DNA of 64,000 nt, from positions 62,001 through 126,000 of the forward strand of contig JAYKKR010000018.1 in the NCBI GenBank assembly GCA_036971615.1. The letters are read 5' to 3'. The DNA is from Amyloporia xantha. Taxonomy: Eukaryota > Basidiomycota > Agaricomycetes > Polyporales > Adustoporiaceae. A model generated the notes under the pieces. The model made no database searches and was not told the origin of the DNA. It saw only the letters and a list, made by a program, of their open reading frames with translations. Position numbers and translations under genes: made by a program. Positions 23,441 through 34,112 of this stretch are shown here, in pieces. The first letter of the stretch is position 1, and the number at the start of each line of letters is the position of its first letter.

Positions 23441-24114
23441 GTCTCACCTGTACGCCTACCTTCGCGTACGTTTGATAATAGATGAGCGCTAGAGTACGGG
23501 CGGATGATCGGGGAAGATCCATGTGAGATGCTTCTGGTCTGCGCGTTTCGCGCTAACCTGAAATGGATTGAGTTTATTGAGACACCGTCGAGTCATCACG
23601 GAAAAAATGCTGGATGACTCGATTCGACAAGCGAGCCATAGTGTCGGTGATGACGCACAAGCGGGGCAATGAGGTGGGAGAGAAGCCGCTGTATGTGCGG
23701 GCATCGGACGCGAGCGCCACCGCGCCCGGGGTACCGCTGGATGAGATGTTGTGATGGCCGGATGCAAGAAACTCAAGTCAGGCAGCACGAGGGGGTCGAC
23801 ATAGGAGCGAAGCTTGAGGATGATGTGACGTGTGCGGGACGAAGGGCTGTATGTGCAAAAGTACACACAATGGTGTGTATTGCTTGCATTGCATCGAGAA
23901 CATACAAAGGCTGGGATCGACATGAACGAATGGGAGAAGAGCGGTGGCACAGGATGAAGAGTCTACAAATTGAGGATCAACACGCACGAGGGACATGAAC
24001 GGGCGCTCGCTGTGAGAGCTAAAAGTACACGGTTCGAGGAGACAGAGGCTGCTAGTAGTACACGGACATCAAGAAACATACCATTCTCTGACCAAACTCA
24101 CCTTGGGGCCGCAA
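23441..24114. other. Intergenic stretch, no supported gene
   Basis: About 670 bp between C5 and B1. A minus-strand open frame at 23950-23489 has no recognisable blocks and ordinary shadow composition, so I leave it out. Confidence 0.35.
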
Positions 24115-26241
24115 TTACTCCTGCACATGAAAGCCAGGCCATTTGGGGAATAGCATCTGGTCGTCCTGGTCCCGCAGAAACTTGTACACATATCGAGCGA
24201 CATTGGCACCGGCGATCGTCTCCACAACGCAGAGCAGCATATGCTCAAACGCAGGCTGCAAGTGTGACACACCGTGGTACCGTTTGCCTTCGTGCTCTTG
24301 AATGCCCAACTGCGTCCACGCAACGTGCAGGGCGTGCAAAGGGATCGCCCGAGAGTGATCACGCAGGTGGGCTTCAGTCCACACCGGGTCGATGAGAATC
24401 AGGGAGCCGTACTATAAGGAAGTGAGACGGCGGATGAGTGGTGAACATTATGGCCACTGACGAGGTGGAATAGTTTGCTGAGCCTGTTCTGCATCGTGAC
24501 CGCGTGTCTGTGCGTGGCCTGCCACATGTCAAACTGAGGCCGTACGATTTGCCAGACTTCGCGTTCAGAGAGCTGCGCGTGCGATTCAAAGAGCCGCGGA
24601 TGCAGCCTGCGGAACAGTTTCTTGGCGAACTCGCCCTTCGCGCTCTTGGCCAGTTGGGAATAGTCGGTACCCCATTTGATATGGTCGATGCGAGTGAGCA
24701 CACGACACACAATCTGCGCGCCGAGTGATTGCTGCGTAGTCTGATCGAGGAGCTGCACGAGATGAGCCAGGAGCAAGTACGTAGGTGAGCGTACTCACAA
24801 CGGCCCTTTGCATCAGGCGTTCCTGGGTGTCTTTCTCTTGGTCGCACTTCAAAGACTGTGTGGACTGGTTGACAGCTTCGTACGGGGCTTGGGTGGCCAG
24901 GTCTCGGAAGATGTCTTGCTACAAGAAGACATGTCAGTTATGGTACACGAATGCGGGGCGATACTGACCCAAACCGCCGATGGGAGCCATACAACACCAG
25001 CGATCAGCCGCACAAATGCGAGCTCTTCCAGTTTGTTGCGCGACGCGACGGGTAAGGTGGTGAGGTACTCCTTCACGGTCGCACCGTCGACGTACCGCTT
25101 GCGCTTGAGATGGATCAACACCATGGCACGTGCTTCAGCCTTGTGCTGGAACTGGCGGTAGACTGTCAATGGCGTATATGCGTGCAAGAGGATACGGAAT
25201 CACCGATGCAGCAGGGGGGGTGGGTGCTGGCCCGCGACTGTCACCACGCGCAGCATCGCCATCGCCCTCGCCGTCTCCTTCACCTGCGTCCTCGCCCTCG
25301 CCGTCTCCTTCACCTGCGCCCTCGCCCTCGCCCTCGCCGTCTCCTTCACCTGCGTCCTCGCCCTCGCCGTCTCCTTCACCTGCGTCCTCGCCATCGCCGT
25401 CTCCTTCACCTGCGTCCTCGCCCTCGCCGTCTCCTGCGCCTGCGCCCTCGCCCTCGCCTTCGTGGTCATCGTCATTGCGACCCTGGGACTGACTGTTCAA
25501 GCCTTGCGAGGGCGTACGCCGCGGCGGCCTGCCACCAGTAGAGATCCGTGCAGTCTGGCGTTTCTTGCGGGTCGTGGGCATGGGTTGGGAAGATGCAGGT
25601 ATGTTCTGGTTGGCAGCCTGGGACTGACTGCAATTGACACTCGGAGGGCGCGTGTCGCCTGAAGGTGTACGGGGCGTGGGTGCATCGGGTGCAGAAGACC
25701 GCGAATCCTGCGGGCGAGGAACGGGTTTGACAGGTCTAAGGGGTTTTGTGAGATCGATTTTGCCAGGCGGGGGGGCATGCTTGCGTTCGCGAGCGCGCTG
25801 CTCGGCGACAGCGGCTATATGCGCGTTATCTTCCTCATCTTCTTCTTCATCATCGGAGGGAATCTGCGACGTATCTTTGCGGCGTTTGTGGCTGGGGACG
25901 GAAGGCGGGTGCACACGATGGTGTCGGGCGTATGTGTTGATCGCTTTGATGGCATCGCGCACGCCGTGCGCCAAATTTATGTCCGGACTTGAGCGAGACT
26001 CAGGGATGTCCCTGGGAACTTGATGGAAGGCTTGTTGCGTGACTTGCAGGGAATCCAGGACTTTGCGGAGACGGGCTCTGTATTCAAGCCGCGCGCGCTG
26101 TGGGCCATTGGGATCGTCGTTAGGAGATCGCTCATGAGACGGCTCAGGATCGGGCTCTGGCGTGTGCTCGGAAGATTGGTATGGAGAGCCCTCGGGGGAG
26201 GGCTCGGGAGATTGGTCTGGAGAGCCCTCGGGGGAGGACAT
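24115..26241 (-). CDS. Family B protein, copy B1
   Basis: Start taken at ATG 26241, opening M-S-S-P-E-G-S-P-D-Q-S. Exon 1 is Ser/Pro-rich, then basic (K-R-R-K-D, R-K-K-R-Q), then a Gly-Glu-Asp repeat tract coded by the minisatellite at 25255-25465. Later exons read through E-A-R-A-M-V-L-I-H-L-K-R, a GTCAGT...TTGTAG intron, Q-D-I-F-R-D-L-A-T, a GTGAGT intron, then R-V-L-T-R-I-D-H-I-K-W-G. A GTCAGT...TTATAG intron leads to the last exon, which ends near F-H-V-Q-E and the stop at 24115. Only the first exon junction (about 25190) is unresolved. The paralogue is B0 at the left edge. The domain is unrecognised; basic clusters suggest a nuclear protein. Confidence 0.6.
25255..25465 (-). repeat. Coding minisatellite, Gly-Glu-Asp repeats
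   Basis: Imperfect tandem units built from TCGCCCTCGCCGTCTCC and TTCACCTGCGTCC (plus-strand sense). They encode repeats such as G-E-G-E-D-A-G-E-G-D on the minus strand. The open frame on the plus strand in this stretch is a by-product. Confidence 0.8.
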
Positions 26242-26494
26242 GGTGGACAATAAGGAACCAAGAAATTGGGGCTGTTTTTTGCATGGAGACTCTAAATATC
26301 GCAGGACGCGATCACGTGAGGACGTCAGAGAACCACGACGCGTACAATGATCGACAGGTATGGCGTCATAGAGGCCCAGTGGCGTCACGATCACCTGACG
26401 CATGTAACAAGGCCAGACGATGCATATACAGACACAGGGCGCATATACGCACTAAAAACATCTTCGACCTGTACCACCACTACGCACTCCCACC

Positions 26495-27164
26495 ATGTCC
26501 GAGCTCGACCACTTCATCCTCAGCCAGACCATACCCGATGATCCGACCGAGAGCCGCCAGTACTACTGGAGCAAGAAACTGCTCGAAGAGAAACGTAACG
26601 AGGAAAAGTTACCGAAGTAGACCAACTCTTACGCCGCTGTGAGAGACACTGACCGTTCTGCAGCGACAAGGTCAAGGTCTTCATAGACGAGTGGCGTTAC
26701 GCGCACGGTAGAAAACCGAGCTTGTCCCGCACGCATATACTGACCACGGACAGTGCTCTCGAGCGACATCCCCGGTCTCACCGTCTGGAAGGAGCGGTGC
26801 CCGGACGTCATTCCCAAAAATTGGATCCTCGTCAACAGAGAGGAGTACATCATGTGGAAGGAGGGTATCGACCCCAATGACACGGGGAACGTGCTCGTGC
26901 CCAGTACTCCCGCAGACACACCCGGGACCCCGACGGGTAGGATCAGGATCCGGGCGAGCGACAGGACAGTGCCTATCAACCCAAACACGCCGGAGAAGAA
27001 GAAGAAAAAGAGGCCCCCCCCGAAGAAGAGGGTGGAGACGACCGTGAGTGTGTCGACTGCATTTGCTCACTGAAGCTGAGTTGCCACAGTCCAAGCGTCA
27101 ACGCGAGAATGCGAGCCCCGGACCGTCTACTAGCAAGGGGACCAAACGTGTCAGACGTACTTGA
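26495..27164 (+). CDS. Small four-exon protein with basic C-terminus (176 aa)
   Basis: This is one of only two supported plus-strand genes. Four exons join in frame: 26495-26616, 26664-26707, 26754-27043 and 27090-27164, with GT-AG introns of 46-47 nt. The protein opens M-S-E-L-D-H-F, has W-S-K-K-L-L-E-E-K, then V-F-I-D-E-W-R-Y-A, then a compact block I-P-G-L-T-V-W-K-E-R-C-P and N-W-I-L-V-N-R-E-E-Y. A disordered Pro/Thr segment and a strongly basic run (five Lys, then R-P-P-P-K-K-R) follow, and it ends K-R-V-R-R-T. The basic tails suggest nuclear location or nucleic-acid binding. It is divergent from B1, whose start is about 250 bp away, so the two could share a promoter. No family recognised. 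Confidence 0.6.
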
Positions 27165-27456
27165 ATGAGACTCACAGGGTTTAATATCGAACAGAAATGG
27201 GAACGGGCTCGGGAAGTGTCGTGATACGTGTACTATTAGTTTTATTGTGGTCTGACCACCGTGTACAAAAGCAATCAGGAGCATGAAGGTTCGCAGGACT
27301 CGCACGCGGTTGCTAACTCGCGATGCAGAAAGGACACCACGCTTTGGGTGCGAGCGCTCAGCAGTGCGCGGTACTCGCGACAATGACAATGCATATACGA
27401 CAATATTACTGTGACTGACACACTCGACTCGTGTGCTGATACACCCGCATAAGTGG

Positions 27457-30408
27457 CTACATACTCGCAGGAGGCCTCGCGTGCTCCTGCAGGTACTGCG
27501 CAGACGCGAGCTGGCAAGAGGCGATGAATGGGGATGACAGCGCCTTGTTGTATCTCATACGTGATGACCAAGCCTTGCGATTTGCAAGGATAGTGTCTGG
27601 AGAGAATTGATTCAACTGGATGAGGGTCAACCTGCGCTGATACCAATCCTCCGCTTCAGCAGACCAATAACCCATGTCCAAGCCAGACGTGCGCCAGTCA
27701 TGCTGCGAGGGCCACCAAGACATTTTCCCCGTCAAGTTTCCTGACAATGGACGGCATGAAGAGGTTTGCTAGTACAGAGAGACACGACTCACCTTTGCTG
27801 TCGACAAAGGAGTATACACCGAGTAGGATGTCGTGCTCGTACTCGGTTATAACGTCGTCGAAGAGACGCTCTTCACGGGCAACCTCTTGCGCCGTGTACA
27901 CCGCCTCCTCGGATAGCGTAAAGAAGGCGTGTTCTTTTCCCAAAAAGGCCGCATGGGACACACGCCAGAGTATACCACCGGCCATGACAGCAGCGCGCAT
28001 GTGAGGTCGTTGCAGCAGCACGCGGCGGTTGTGTAGGTACGTGTAGAAGTCGTCGAGGCCGGGGAGCCAACCTTGTGGACGTTGCATGTCGATCCTGGGA
28101 GCGAGGGGGCGATACCATGGCATGGGGGGGATGTGCGTCTGAGACGTGAGAGTTAGAAACGGAATGCCGCGATTAGCGAGGAACATGACCATGTCCTCGA
28201 GTTGAGGGACAATATGGAGGCGGATCATATGCGTGACGTCAATCGCGCTGAACACCGCCAATCGACAAATGGCAGGGTGCGTGTCAGCGAGAGGTTCCAA
28301 GATGTACACAGTCTTCTCGACGGGGCGTGTGGGCGTGGGTTTGTGCTCTATGCGTTGAATGTGAGGATTTTCTACGTTGAGAAGACCAATCCTAACGGGC
28401 CATTGGAAGTCCGCGAGATACAGGGAATGGCGCACATCGAGATCCCACAACAGGCCTGGCCATCGAGCATCATACGAGGCATCTTGTTGTACGAGCAAGG
28501 TGACAAAAACACGAAATGCCTCGCTGGACCTATCATCTGGAAACGTGCCATTGCGGTACATAACGGTCTCCAAGGCCTTGCGCGCGGGTAGCTTGTCGAA
28601 CGGACACGGAGGATGACGGTCGTCGACCGTGAAGCCGTATCGTTCATGCATGTGTTGCAGCAGAGGAGTGATCTCATGCCGGGATTCGTCGGGGAGATCG
28701 TGACCAGGCTCTCTGAGCCCAAGAGACGAGTGGGATCGACAGGGTGCTCGGCAATATCACCTTGCACGAGACCCGTGTCACACGGTTCATCCACGTGCAT
28801 GGGGGCAGGTGGTGAGGCCGTTGTGGATGGCGCACTAGGCGTAGACCCAGCGGCTGACGCTTTCAGACGGTCCAGTGCCTGGCTCACCTGCGTAGGCACA
28901 ACTGACGTCAATGGAGAAGGCTCGGCGTGCACGTGCCACTGGGGATGCAGACTTGGGACATATGGCTGGCCTATGCCCATAGTCTTACTGAAATCCGTGG
29001 GGTCGAATCCAGGGAGGTACAGTTCATCCTCGGCGTCCCCGTCGTCCTCAACCCCGGCTTCCTCTGGTGTATCTCCAAATTCGGTACATATGTCCCACTG
29101 ATTGTCGATGTCATTGAAGATGCGTTGTGTATACAGGTAACCCGTGTAAAAAGTCAGGTCGGACTTGTCGAGGAGAGTGCGGATGCGATGGCCACTGTAA
29201 TTCTCCCAGTAGTAGTACTCTGGCCGATTGTGGCGGTAACGCTCGCGAGCCGCCTGCTGGCACCGTTTGGTCCACAACGCCCGCTTTGAGCTGCTCGCCG
29301 TGGCGCGTAGTGGCTCCTGCACCTCCCAGCGACGAGTCATAAACTCTCGCCAGGTCTCCCTGGCATCTGGCCACTCAACGGTTGCGGCTCTGGGACATAC
29401 TGGCCTTCGGGCGGTAAATCAGCATCGGGGATCGAGGGTTGTTTCGATTGAAGCCTGAGGCGGTCCAGTGCGGCCCGAACGACAGACGTCTTGGGAGTGA
29501 TAGTGCTGATGATGTGGGGCATGACTCTGGTGTTCTCTTGGTGAACAACGCCATCGGGTCCCCAATATAGCCACACAGGGATGCCACACGAAAGGATTCG
29601 TTTCATGTAGCGGATCCAGGTCCATTCGCGCGTTAAATCAATGACGACGCCTACAGCGTGCTCGGTGTCCACGATCAGCTCGAGGATAGCGTTGAGCTGC
29701 GCGCCAGTCATGGATGCGGTTTCGGGTGACCGCTGGGCGTAGAATTCGATATGATCACGTCCAGAGAGGAAGGCGAACATGCGAAGGTAGCCTATCAAAG
29801 GCTTGAACGCTTCGCGCGAGTTGCTAGCACACTTGAGGGCAATGGCATGTGTGCGATGGACCCGGGTGTATCCAAATCGAGCAGGGAATGGGAAGCGATA
29901 GCTCGAGTACTTTAACGACGCGAGGAATTCGACCGTCTTTGAGAATATCTGCGTGTTGTACAATAACAAGTCTTCCAACATGATCCACGACTTTTGAATC
30001 GCGGGATCGAGCTGCCAGGTATTGCCGGCACCTTTGATAACCATGACGGATAGTGGCTTGAGGAGGAGGTGGTTGTAGTCGAGATAGGTGGGTGCGAACG
30101 CGAGATGGAGGTACCGGTCTAGTGTCCATCGCGGCAGGGCGGACTGCGACGCCTGCACTTCATCGCTAACCAAGTCGGGGTATATCCGGGAAGGTATGGC
30201 ATGGCGGTTGGTAGAATACACATGGCCTTGATGAACTATGACATTGTTGACGGGGTGATATTCCCGTGACCAAAGGTGATATGTGTCCTGGCCGAGGGCG
30301 AAATGAGTGACGGCCTGTGTGAGTGATGAGCGTGCTTACATGAGTCTTCCAACCGCGGATATAAGGACAACACTCCTGTATTACGACTTCGGTTCCAGAA
30401 AGCGCCAT
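27457..30408 (-). CDS. Family A protein, copy A2 (frame interrupted)
   Basis: Exon 1 (30408-30340, 23 codons from ATG) is followed by a 52-nt GTAAGC...GGCCAG intron. Exon 2 starts at 30287 with the family block L-A-F-A-P-T. The last intron, GTGAGT...TGTCAG (27792-27741), leads to the terminal exon 27740-27457 with G-Y-W-S-A-E-A-E-D-W-Y-Q-R-R-L, matching A1. Between them the reading frame changes twice where A1 is continuous: near 29345, before A-R-E-T-W-R-E-F-M, and near 28720, before R-E-P-G-H-D-L-P-D-E. The second could be a short intron (GTGCAA...CTCAG, wrong phase); the first has no plausible intron. A2 is either decaying or carries sequence errors. Function is unknown. Confidence 0.58.
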
Positions 30409-31348
30409 GAGGAACCGTGGCCAGAACAAGAGGCACAGCGGGCACTTGCAGTTTGGTTGCCAGTAATGGGGAGAGCTGCGCGACGAGCGGCGGTGTAACA
30501 CTCTGCGCAGGATGAATAACCCGCACGAGCGTCGTGGTCGAAGTTGAGCGAGACTCAGTACGGGTAAATGACCTGTACGAGCGATGTTGGAGTGGCCAGT
30601 GAGCAAGGCCTCAGCGCGCAATGGCGTGGATGACACTCTGTGCAGGATGAATAACCCGCACGAGTGCAGTGGATCGTAGACTTGACGCGAGGAGTCGAGC
30701 AATGGGCGCAAACGCGTCAGGTGAATGTTGGAAACACGTGACGGGACATGGACGCGTTGAGGATGGCGGTTGTGTGTGCGTGTACCTCGATCGAACTGTG
30801 CTAGGATTTCGCTAATTTCAGCGGATGTCCTGTGGTCTGGCTGGTATATCCACACGCTGGGCTGAGGTCGGATGGAATACGCGTCATTCACGCGTATTCA
30901 CCATCGAAAGTATCGACACATGGCAACTTCATCGACTGTCAACTGGCTGTCAACTGCATTGCGATGGGACAAGGCCGATGACGGCAAGACACCCGAGCAG
31001 AATGGCCAACAACAGCTCGCTTCTGCTCGTGCGCGCGGTGAATGGCGTTACTATCAAACGCGGGGCGTGTTGAGCGCATGGCGCGCGAGCTGGCGACGGG
31101 ACTGCGTGGGCGCGGGCGGGTCGAGGGGACGTGAATGGAAGCAGGGCAGTCGAGCGACACATCGATGGGTCTGTCTCTGGGGATGCCAAAAAATAGAAGC
31201 ACAGGCGCGGGCTCTGCGCCGACGTACCGGCCTCAAAATGCGCTGGTCTGCTTGTAACCGCCCCACCCCCATCCTCTCCCTGGTCTGCTTGAAACCGCCA
31301 CCCTGCTCTTCTCCCTTTGGAACTGCTGTACCTCGACAACCCGCCACG
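30409..31348. other. Divergent intergenic region between A2 and the zinc-finger gene
   Basis: About 940 bp between the minus-strand start of A2 and the plus-strand zinc-finger gene. It carries a two-copy direct repeat (entered separately) and several long but featureless shadow frames. Confidence 0.4.
30498..30668. repeat. Two-copy direct repeat, about 127-bp period
   Basis: ACACTCTGCGCAGGATGAAT, then AACCCGCACGAG, at 30501 recurs at 30630 with one change in the first part. The flanking bases are also related. Confidence 0.65.
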
Positions 31349-32947
31349 ATGCCTCGTATTTGCCCGTATTGCGCGACGAAAGTGGACGGCGAGATGGACG
31401 CCCAGCGTCATATGGGCACTCACAACGCGGACCGCAGTCTCGCAATGACAACCTTTGGTACGTGTGTCGACCCTCCGATGGGTTGTCGTGTGCTGACCCA
31501 CTGCAGAGCAACTTCACGTTCTCGAATGGACACGGCGCGGATACACATGCCCCTTCGAGGACTGCGACATGGAGCTTTTGCCGTACGACCTGTCCAAGCA
31601 TGTACGCGACCATCTCAACGGCGCCATCGAAGCGGAAGATGTCGAGAGCGACACACAGATGCGCGTGACTAAGCGCGCCGCCGAGGACGAGACACAAGAG
31701 CGCGAGCGCGCGACGCGTAGGGCGCGAGTGCAGACTGGGTCTAACGGCGAATCCAATGCCCCTAGCGGCGAAACGGAAGACGAGCACGAGTTCATCCAGG
31801 AGCTCAGCGCATCTGAAGAACTGGGGCGTTTGTCGTCGCGTGCGGTAGCAAAGGCGCCGGCGCGTATGGCACCCGCGCATACATCCACGCATACATCCAC
31901 GCATACATCCACGCATACATCCACTCAACCCCTAGCGAAATATGCGGCCACGCCGAAAAGTCCTTGCCCCGGGCCACGCAAAGCCCGCAGCGGACCTCTG
32001 CAATCGCTGCAGGCACGTCGCAGCAAGCTCACAGGCACCGAGACTGGACCAAGAGACGGCCTGTTCGGCGAGCCCGAAGCCATAGACCGTCTGAGCTTCG
32101 TCATGACCGCGATAGGGCCACTGCGAGGTCTGTGCTCGTATCACTACGTTACAGGCATCGCCCATGATCCCAGTATACCGCATATTGGTGTATACGAATG
32201 CCCTAATGCGGGCATGGGACGAGGGTCGGATTACGTCGAGAAGTTCCGCAAGGCCTTCAGAGTTAATACGGCAGGATGCAAGTGTTGGAGCTGCGGCGCG
32301 CCGGCCGGTTATATCCCGTTAAACCACGCGTTCGCCACGGAGAAGACGCAAGGTGCGAACGCCAAAGGATGCAGGGACGACGCACTGCAGAACTGGTTCC
32401 TAGGTCTGGCTTACATTGTGTACGAGCGCAAGGAACTTCGTAGAAGCATATTCCGTTATTTTCCCGACGTGGATCCGAACATGGGGGTTGAGGCGTACGC
32501 ATTATGGGCAGCAGAGTTGTCGAAGATGACGCAGTCCACCAACCAGTACGTAACGAACCTCGTGGACGTCGTGTACGTATATTTCAAGACGCACGATGGC
32601 ATGAAACCAAAGAGCAAACAGCCCAACAGTAAGTTGCATATCAATGCTAGGAAGCACCCGCTGACATAGGCTATGCGATCAGGAAAGTAGGGTATGAACG
32701 GGGCCGAACGCTCGCCATGCTCGTCGCTCATACCATCCATGCCTCATACCCGCCCGTCGCTGTACCAAACACACAATTGCCGATCGTGACTGTATCAAAC
32801 TCCATGTCTCTCGTCAAACTCTTTTCTTCACTGTATCAGCTCGTTCCCAACAATGCTCACTGCTGCCGTGTCGTCCCGCTCGCCGCTGTATTAAATTGGA
32901 AGCACTCTCGTCAAAAGCTCTCGATACCATACGCCAACCCTCGATAA
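31349..32947 (+). CDS. C2H2 zinc-finger protein
   Basis: Exon 1 (31349-31457) encodes M-P-R-I-C-P-Y-C followed by H-M-G-T-H, a C-x2-C...H-x3-H finger. A 49-nt intron GTACGT...CTGCAG leads to exon 2 at 31507 with a second finger C-P-F-E-D-C...H-V-R-D-H. A basic and Ser/Thr-rich linker follows, including a four-unit H-T-S-T repeat, and then a globular part: G-L-C-S-Y-H-Y-V, K-C-W-S-C-G-A-P-A-G-Y and N-W-F-L-G-L-A-Y-I-V-Y. Exon 2 ends at 32628; a short 41-nt intron could join exon 3 (32670-32947), but that exon overlaps a tandem repeat, so the true end may be the stop just before 32670. It converges with the RecQ-type gene. It probably binds nucleic acid; the role is unknown. Confidence 0.62.
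31877..31926 (+). repeat. 12-bp coding repeat
   Basis: Four units of GCATACATCCAC inside the zinc-finger gene, each coding H-T-S-T. Confidence 0.85.
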
Positions 32948-33098
32948 CGTTGCCCGTCTGCTAAGATGACCATGTACAGTATCCCCTCACTCGCACTGAA
33001 TCAAATCGGAAGCACTCGTCAATAACCATGGCTACCATACGCCAACCTTCGATAATCTTGTCCCCCTGCTACGATCATCCATGTCCAGTATCGTCTCT
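32877..33098. repeat. Imperfect tandem duplication, about 108-bp period
   Basis: The first unit (about 32877-32985) contains GGAAGCACTCTCGTCAAAAG, ACCATACGCCAACCCTCGAT and ACCATGTACAGTATC. The second (about 32990-33095) contains the same blocks with scattered changes. It overlaps the doubtful last exon of the zinc-finger gene. Confidence 0.6.
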
Positions 33099-34112
33099 CT
33101 CGCACTGTATCATATGATTCCAGCCTGCACTCTCCGTATCCTAATCGCCCAAATGCAGTCATGTGCAACGGCAGTATAGCCGTCACCGTACTCGTCTCTT
33201 CCCCCGTTCGCTGCTCGTGACATAGCCGCGTAAATCGTTCGTATACCAACGCTATCTGGACCGCTCCATCATCGTAAACATCCCGAAAGTACAAATAATC
33301 CGAATACCACGAGGTATGCTCTTGAACCGTCGCCGATGATACGATTGTACAGTGCACCGATGTAATAGCTTAAACCACAATACAAACTTAATGTTACATA
33401 AGCGAGTGCGTCTGAGATGCGGCACAAAAATCTCGAAATGTTGGACTTAGTATCCTGGCATCGATACACCCCGGTCGGGGCGTATGGGGCAAATGTCAGC
33501 TATGGGGTGTGTGTGTTCTTATGACGATATGCATGCTGAAAAGAGCTTGGTAATGTGGGTGGATGCTTTCCCGAGGCTGAATCAGGGCGAGAATGCACGC
33601 CGGGCACAGTCTTCTCTGTGCCCCCAAAACGAGCAAAGTGGTCGACAGCCTTGCGGACGTCCATGCGACGATTGTATATGAGCCTTTACGCGTCTCACGA
33701 GTATCGCTTACACCTGGTCTTATTGCGACACATGTCTGCATGACAGTAATGGGTACCTCGCATCGAGAGCTCAAAGCGAACGTGCTGTGGTAGTATACCT
33801 CGGCGCCCGTGGGCACGCAAGGCCCGGCACAAAAATCGCGAAATGTCTGGCTTAGTATCCTGGCATCGACGCGGCCCGGCCGGAGTGTGGGCACGACACT
33901 AGCCGACTCGCGCTCCCAGGGGTAGGGCTCACAACTGAAAATGGTCGAAATGTTGGACTTAGAATCACAGCCTTGGTGGTATCTGAAGCTGAACGGGGGC
34001 GATACAACTGGTTGATATGGGAATGATATGCGATACAGTTGGCAACCGATAGCAATGTTACTACTAATACATACAACAATAGCGACTAGATAATACATGA
34101 TGTGTGACGTTC
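32948..34112. other. Convergent intergenic region with repeats
   Basis: About 1.1 kb between the tails of the zinc-finger gene and the RecQ-type gene. It contains the tandem unit above and a dispersed direct repeat (33421/33826/33939). No gene is supported. Confidence 0.45.
33421..33975. repeat. Dispersed direct repeats near the RecQ-type gene end
   Basis: A 46-bp segment (GGCACAAAAATC then GAAATGT, CTTAGTATCCTGGCATCGA) occurs at 33421-33467 and 33826-33872 with a few mismatches. A shorter piece (GTCGAAATGTTGGACTTAG) lies at 33948, and a diverged copy at about 19705. Function is unknown; these could be remnants of element ends. Confidence 0.6.

Noticed and set aside
23489..23950. Minus-strand frame upstream of C5
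   Set aside because: Cys/Ser/His-rich shadow composition, no paralogue in the window, and no splice link to C5.
25130..25541. Plus-strand Arg/Leu and Ser/Pro repeat frames
   Set aside because: By-products of the coding minisatellite of B1 on the minus strand.
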